Program-made: the position numbers and the translations under genes
Shown: piece by piece, positions 62,300 through 64,000 of the stretch
How the letters are laid out: each line of letters begins with the position of its first letter
Position numbering within the stretch: position 1 is the stretch's first letter
Origin: Scandinavium manionii
Lineage (GTDB): Bacteria > Pseudomonadota > Gammaproteobacteria > Enterobacterales > Enterobacteriaceae
DNA: 64,000 bases
Assembly: GCF_024764775.1 (NCBI RefSeq)
Contig: NZ_JALIGC010000036.1
Span: forward strand, 248,001 to 312,000
Direction: 5' to 3'
Notes under the pieces: model-generated
Seen by the model: only the letters and a program-made list of their open reading frames with translations
The model's database searches: none
Told to the model about the DNA's origin: nothing

Positions 62300-63469
62300 T
62301 TATTTCTTGTAGATGAATTCTACGCCTTCTTCATCGTCTTCATCCCAGTCGTCCCAATCTTCATCGTCTTCGACTTCAGTTTCTTCGAGCTGCTGACGAT
62401 GATAATCATCCCACATGAACTCGACTTTTTCAGGCTGCTTCTCTTCTTCGGCTTTCGCCACCGGGTTTTCAATGATGAAGGTCATCACATCCCAGCAAAG
62501 ATCTTTCACGCCCTGCTGGCTGGCAGCAGAAATCAGGTAGAACTTATCTTCCCAACCTAGTGCTTCCGCGATCGCTTTGGCTTTCTCTTCCGCCGCGTCT
62601 TTATCCATCAGGTCGATTTTATTGAACACTAACCAGCGTGGTTTTTCAGCCAGCTTCTCGCTGTATTTTTCCAGCTCGCCCACGATGATGCGCGCGTTTT
62701 CGACCGGGTCAGAACCATCAATCGGTTCAAGGTCGATGAGATGCAACAGAACGCGGCAGCGCTCAAGGTGCTTAAGGAAGCGAATCCCTAAACCTGCACC
62801 TTCCGCAGCGCCTTCAATCAGGCCCGGAATATCGGCAACAACGAAGCTTTTCTCGTTATCCATACGCACCACGCCGAGGCTTGGTACTAGTGTGGTAAAC
62901 GGATAGTCAGCCACTTTCGGCTTCGCCGCAGAAACAGCACGGATGAAGGTTGATTTACCAGCATTCGGCATACCCAGCATCCCGACATCAGCCAGCAACA
63001 TAAGCTCCAGCTGCAGATCGCGTTTGTCGCCCGGCGTACCCATTGTCTTCTGACGTGGGGAACGGTTAACAGAAGATTTAAAGCGGGTATTACCCAGACC
63101 GTGCCAACCGCCTTTACCCACCATCAGACGCTGACCGTGAGTGGTCATATCGCCCATGGTTTCGCCAGTGCCCTGATCGATAACACGCGTACCGACCGGC
63201 ACTTTGACAGTGACGTCTTTACCACGTTTACCGGTACAGTCACGGCTCTGGCCATTCTGCCCACGCTCGGCGCGGAAAGCTTTCTCAAAGCGATAGTCGA
63301 TCAGGGTGTTAAGGTTCTCATCCGCTTCCAGCCAGACATCACCACCGTCTCCACCATCGCCGCCGTCTGGGCCGCCACGTGGAATATATTTTTCACGGCG
63401 GAAGCTGACGCAACCGTTGCCGCCATCCCCTGCCACAACCAGGATAGTTGCTTCATCAACAAACTTCAT
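62300..63469 (-). CDS. obgE: ObgE/CgtA, essential ribosome-associated GTPase
   Basis: ObgE (389 residues) binds the 50S subunit and ppGpp and links ribosome assembly with growth. The Gly-rich Obg fold (about 1-159) is followed by a G domain with the P-loop GMPNAGKST, DIPGLIEGA and NKIDLMD, and an acidic C-terminal tail (DDEDWDDWDEDDEE). It lies 15 bases after yhbE in the same direction. Confidence 0.98.
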   Translation of the reverse strand: MKFVDEATILVVAGDGGNGCVSFRREKYIPRGGPDGGDGGDGGDVWLEADENLNTLIDYRFEKAFRAERGQNGQSRDCTGKRGKDVTVKVPVGTRVIDQGTGETMGDMTTHGQRLMVGKGGWHGLGNTRFKSSVNRSPRQKTMGTPGDKRDLQLELMLLADVGMLGMPNAGKSTFIRAVSAAKPKVADYPFTTLVPSLGVVRMDNEKSFVVADIPGLIEGAAEGAGLGIRFLKHLERCRVLLHLIDLEPIDGSDPVENARIIVGELEKYSEKLAEKPRWLVFNKIDLMDKDAAEEKAKAIAEALGWEDKFYLISAASQQGVKDLCWDVMTFIIENPVAKAEEEKQPEKVEFMWDDYHRQQLEETEVEDDEDWDDWDEDDEEGVEFIYKK

Positions 63470-63484
63470 TTTACTCTCCGTAAA

Positions 63485-64000
63485 TCATTCGCCTGAGCGG
63501 GGTAGCGTTACAACCGCTTCACGCTTACGCCACCGTCCCCATAGACGATGACCAATGGCGGAATACATCGCGCCCGCAACCACGACAAACGCACCGAGAT
63601 AACCTATAAGGTTTAGCATCGGTCTGGCGAAGAAATCGGGCCAGGCTATTGATAATAAATCTGAAAATAACAGCGTGAACAGAGGAGTCAGCGTGATTAA
63701 CGCGCTCACCTGTGCCGCCTGCCAGCGCGCCATGGCTTCCGCCAGCGCACCGTAACCCACCAGGGTGTTTAGCCCGCAGAAAATCAGGCAGGCAAGCTGC
63801 CAGTCGCTCAGCTGGGAAATCACACCCGGCCTTGCTAGCGGCAGCAATGCTATCGTACATAAAGTGTACAGCAAAAACAGGATCTGCTGTGAGGCCAGTC
63901 GCCGCAATAACACCTTTTGCGCGACGCCATAACTCACCCAGACCGTTGCTGCCCCGACGCCAAATATGACGCCCCAGGTGTAATCCGTCAGACGAGTAAA
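63485..64000 (-). CDS. yhbE: YhbE, EamA/DMT-family transporter, 3' part (runs off right edge)
   Basis: The C-terminal ~171 residues of a drug/metabolite transporter family protein are present. The frame is open to the window edge, with DYTWGVIFGVGAATVWVSYG as the most upstream helix seen, and about five further hydrophobic segments follow. Its position before obgE matches E. coli yhbE. The transported substrate is unknown. The N-terminal half is outside the window. Confidence 0.88.
   Translation of the reverse strand, partial: FTRLTDYTWGVIFGVGAATVWVSYGVAQKVLLRRLASQQILFLLYTLCTIALLPLARPGVISQLSDWQLACLIFCGLNTLVGYGALAEAMARWQAAQVSALITLTPLFTLLFSDLLSIAWPDFFARPMLNLIGYLGAFVVVAGAMYSAIGHRLWGRWRKREAVVTLPRSGE

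Overview
The window is the chromosome of a member of the Enterobacteriaceae. From about 22.8 kb to the right end the gene order is that of the Escherichia coli rsmI-lpoA-yraN-diaA-dolP-yraQR-yhbOPQS-ubiTUV-yhbW-mtr-deaD-yrbN-nlpI-pnp-rpsO-truB-rbfA-infB-nusA-rimP-metY-argG-secG-leuU-glmM-folP-ftsH-rlmE-yhbY-greA-dacB-obgE-yhbE block, with proteins clearly orthologous to but not identical with those of E. coli. An ampR-regulated class C beta-lactamase, a complete gat operon and the repeat types point to the Enterobacter/Lelliottia/Buttiauxella side of the family; I cannot name a species.

Layout. 1-2 kb: 5' part of a yhaO-type serine/cysteine permease gene and two small secreted proteins (LTxxQ/Spy type and DUF1471). 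2.1-8.8 kb: a tightly overlapping three-gene c-di-GMP operon, transcribed leftward: an EAL protein with damaged catalytic residues, an EAL protein with intact residues, and a GGDEF cyclase with an intact inhibitory site. 9.3-11.3 kb: a secreted alkyl sulfatase. 11.8-12.2 kb: rnpB, with a 3' remnant of garK upstream of it. 12.5-14.6 kb: divergent ampC/ampR. 14.8-21.1 kb: gatYZABCD and gatR (galactitol uptake and breakdown), with a CRP-like site and a shared GatR-like motif. 21.3-22.8 kb: an AT-rich accessory patch with a DUF3298 membrane protein, a truncated GIY-YIG gene, and a 12-bp tandem repeat ending in a perfect hairpin.

22.8-36.3 kb: envelope and housekeeping genes, the anaerobic ubiquinone genes ubiT/ubiU/ubiV, and mtr with a TrpR-type operator. 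36.4-49 kb: a leftward block for RNA decay, ribosome maturation and translation (metY, rimP, nusA, infB, rbfA, truB, rpsO, pnp, nlpI, yrbN, deaD). 49.2-50.6 kb: argG. 50.8-53.8 kb: an insertion relative to E. coli, carrying an IprA-like regulator, a second OmpA-type porin, a YfaZ-like outer-membrane protein and a small lipoprotein. 53.9-64 kb: leuU, secG, glmM-folP, ftsH-rlmE, yhbY, greA, dacB, obgE and a partial yhbE.

Most of the window is ordinary conserved core. The places worth attention are the c-di-GMP operon, the unusual ampRC location beside the garK remnant, the tandem-repeat hairpin, the inverted repeat around the yhbW start, and the OmpA-paralogue islet.
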